Of a stretch of DNA of 5,291 nucleotides, positions 5,163 through 5,291 are shown piece by piece (the first letter of the stretch is position 1; each line of letters starts with the position of its first letter). The stretch covers positions 1-5,291 of the forward strand of contig CAKSWS010000061.1 of the NCBI GenBank assembly GCA_934512155.1, read 5' to 3'. This DNA comes from an uncultured Eubacterium sp. GTDB taxonomy: Bacteria > Bacillota > Clostridia > Oscillospirales > Acutalibacteraceae. The position numbers and the translations under genes were made by a program. The notes beneath the pieces are model-generated. The model did not search any database. It saw nothing but the letters and a program-made list of their open reading frames with translations, and had not been told where the DNA came from.

Positions 5163-5203
5163 ATACTGCCTTATAAAACCTCAGCATTTCTCTGCGGCGT
5201 TTT
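5163..5203. repeat. Right element-chromosome junction (attR-like)
   Basis: This is the mirror of the left junction. ATACTGCCTTAT (5163-5174) is the inverted complement of 115-126. A unique stretch follows, then ATTT (5186-5189). TCTGCGGCGTTTT (5191-5203) is the exact inverted complement of 86-98. Rejoining 86-98, ATTTC and 5191-5203 rebuilds a perfect 13-bp stem with a 5-base loop, A-rich before and T-rich after, which is a bidirectional terminator. Confidence 0.6.
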
Positions 5204-5234
5204 GCGCTGTATCTCTATAATTTTTTAAGCCGGA

Positions 5235-5291
5235 TCAATCCGCAAACAGCGGGGTGGAAAGATAGCGGTCGCCGGTGTCAGGCAGCAGCAC
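5235..5291 (-). CDS. cysK: Cysteine synthase, C-terminal end (partial)
   Basis: Eighteen residues, VLLPDTGDRYLSTPLFAD, precede the stop TGA (complement of 5235-5237). The run LPDTG-RYLST-LF is the characteristic C-terminus of O-acetylserine sulfhydrylases. These are PLP enzymes that make cysteine from O-acetylserine and sulfide in the cytoplasm. The rest, including the PLP lysine, lies beyond the right edge. Codons are G/C-rich, unlike the element. The gene converges on the host gene at the left edge, and the element sits between their 3' ends without damaging either. Confidence 0.8.
   Translation of the reverse strand: MLLPDTGDRYLSTPLFAD

Larger units (their letters stand above)
103..5185. 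mobile_element. Remnant of a Tn4451/TnpX-type integrated element carrying an RM operon
   Basis: The AT-rich block between the two junctions separates two GC-rich convergent host genes. It holds the C-terminal part of a large serine recombinase at its left end and a tnpV gene at its right end, both on the minus strand, as in clostridial elements of the Tn4451 group. A restriction-modification operon lies between them on the plus strand. No recombinase catalytic domain, relaxase or other mobility gene is visible, so most of the mobility region has been lost. At about 5.1 kb it is a decayed remnant that cannot move by itself. Boundaries follow from the reconstructed terminator loop and are uncertain by a few bases. 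Confidence 0.7.

Noticed and set aside
86..5203. A 41-bp terminal inverted repeat of a DDE transposon
   Set aside because: No DDE transposase is present, the repeat is identical only in two blocks with about 16 unrelated bases between, and no flanking target duplication lies outside. Host terminator arms plus recombinase arms explain it better.

Overview
The window looks like a short stretch of a Clostridia (Bacillota) chromosome, probably a gut Oscillospirales-type organism. The two outer edges are GC-rich, while the middle is AT-rich and carries strong Shine-Dalgarno sites and gene remnants typical of Tn4451/TnpX-type clostridial mobile elements. The genus is an inference from style only.

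Layout. Positions 2-70 hold the last codons of an unrecognised host gene (+). Positions 5235-5291 hold the last codons of a cysteine synthase gene (-). These two convergent genes once shared a bidirectional terminator, whose arms now lie about 5.1 kb apart (86-98 and 5191-5203). The DNA between is the remnant of an element apparently inserted into the terminator loop by a large serine recombinase. Just inside the junctions lies a 12-bp inverted repeat (115-126 and 5163-5174). Further in are two intrinsic terminators, each pointing inward (139-175 + and 5088-5123 -), which can stop transcripts arriving from the two host genes.

The element is dead or dependent on help. Its recombinase survives only as a C-terminal fragment (178-642, -). 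Its tnpV gene (4640-5011, -) is full length apart from one TGA in place of a Trp codon. About 530 bases (643-1178) contain no convincing gene, only degenerate repeats and a hairpin that may be relics of a transfer or regulatory region.

The living part is a three-gene restriction-modification operon (1213-4491, +). It has a sigma-A type promoter overlain by two palindromes, a 60-residue ribbon-helix-helix regulator starting at TTG, a 641-residue nuclease-methyltransferase fusion, and a 371-residue specificity subunit with two target recognition domains. The genes overlap by 4 and 11 bases. Sizes, domain order and the lack of a separate HsdR match BcgI-like type IIB systems, which cut on both sides of a bipartite site and methylate adenine. 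The regulator probably represses its own promoter and so limits the operon. Related palindromic hairpins flank the operon (1179-1212 and 4597-4633). A plausible reading is that the RM cargo, by making its own loss costly, has kept a transpositionally dead element fixed in the chromosome.
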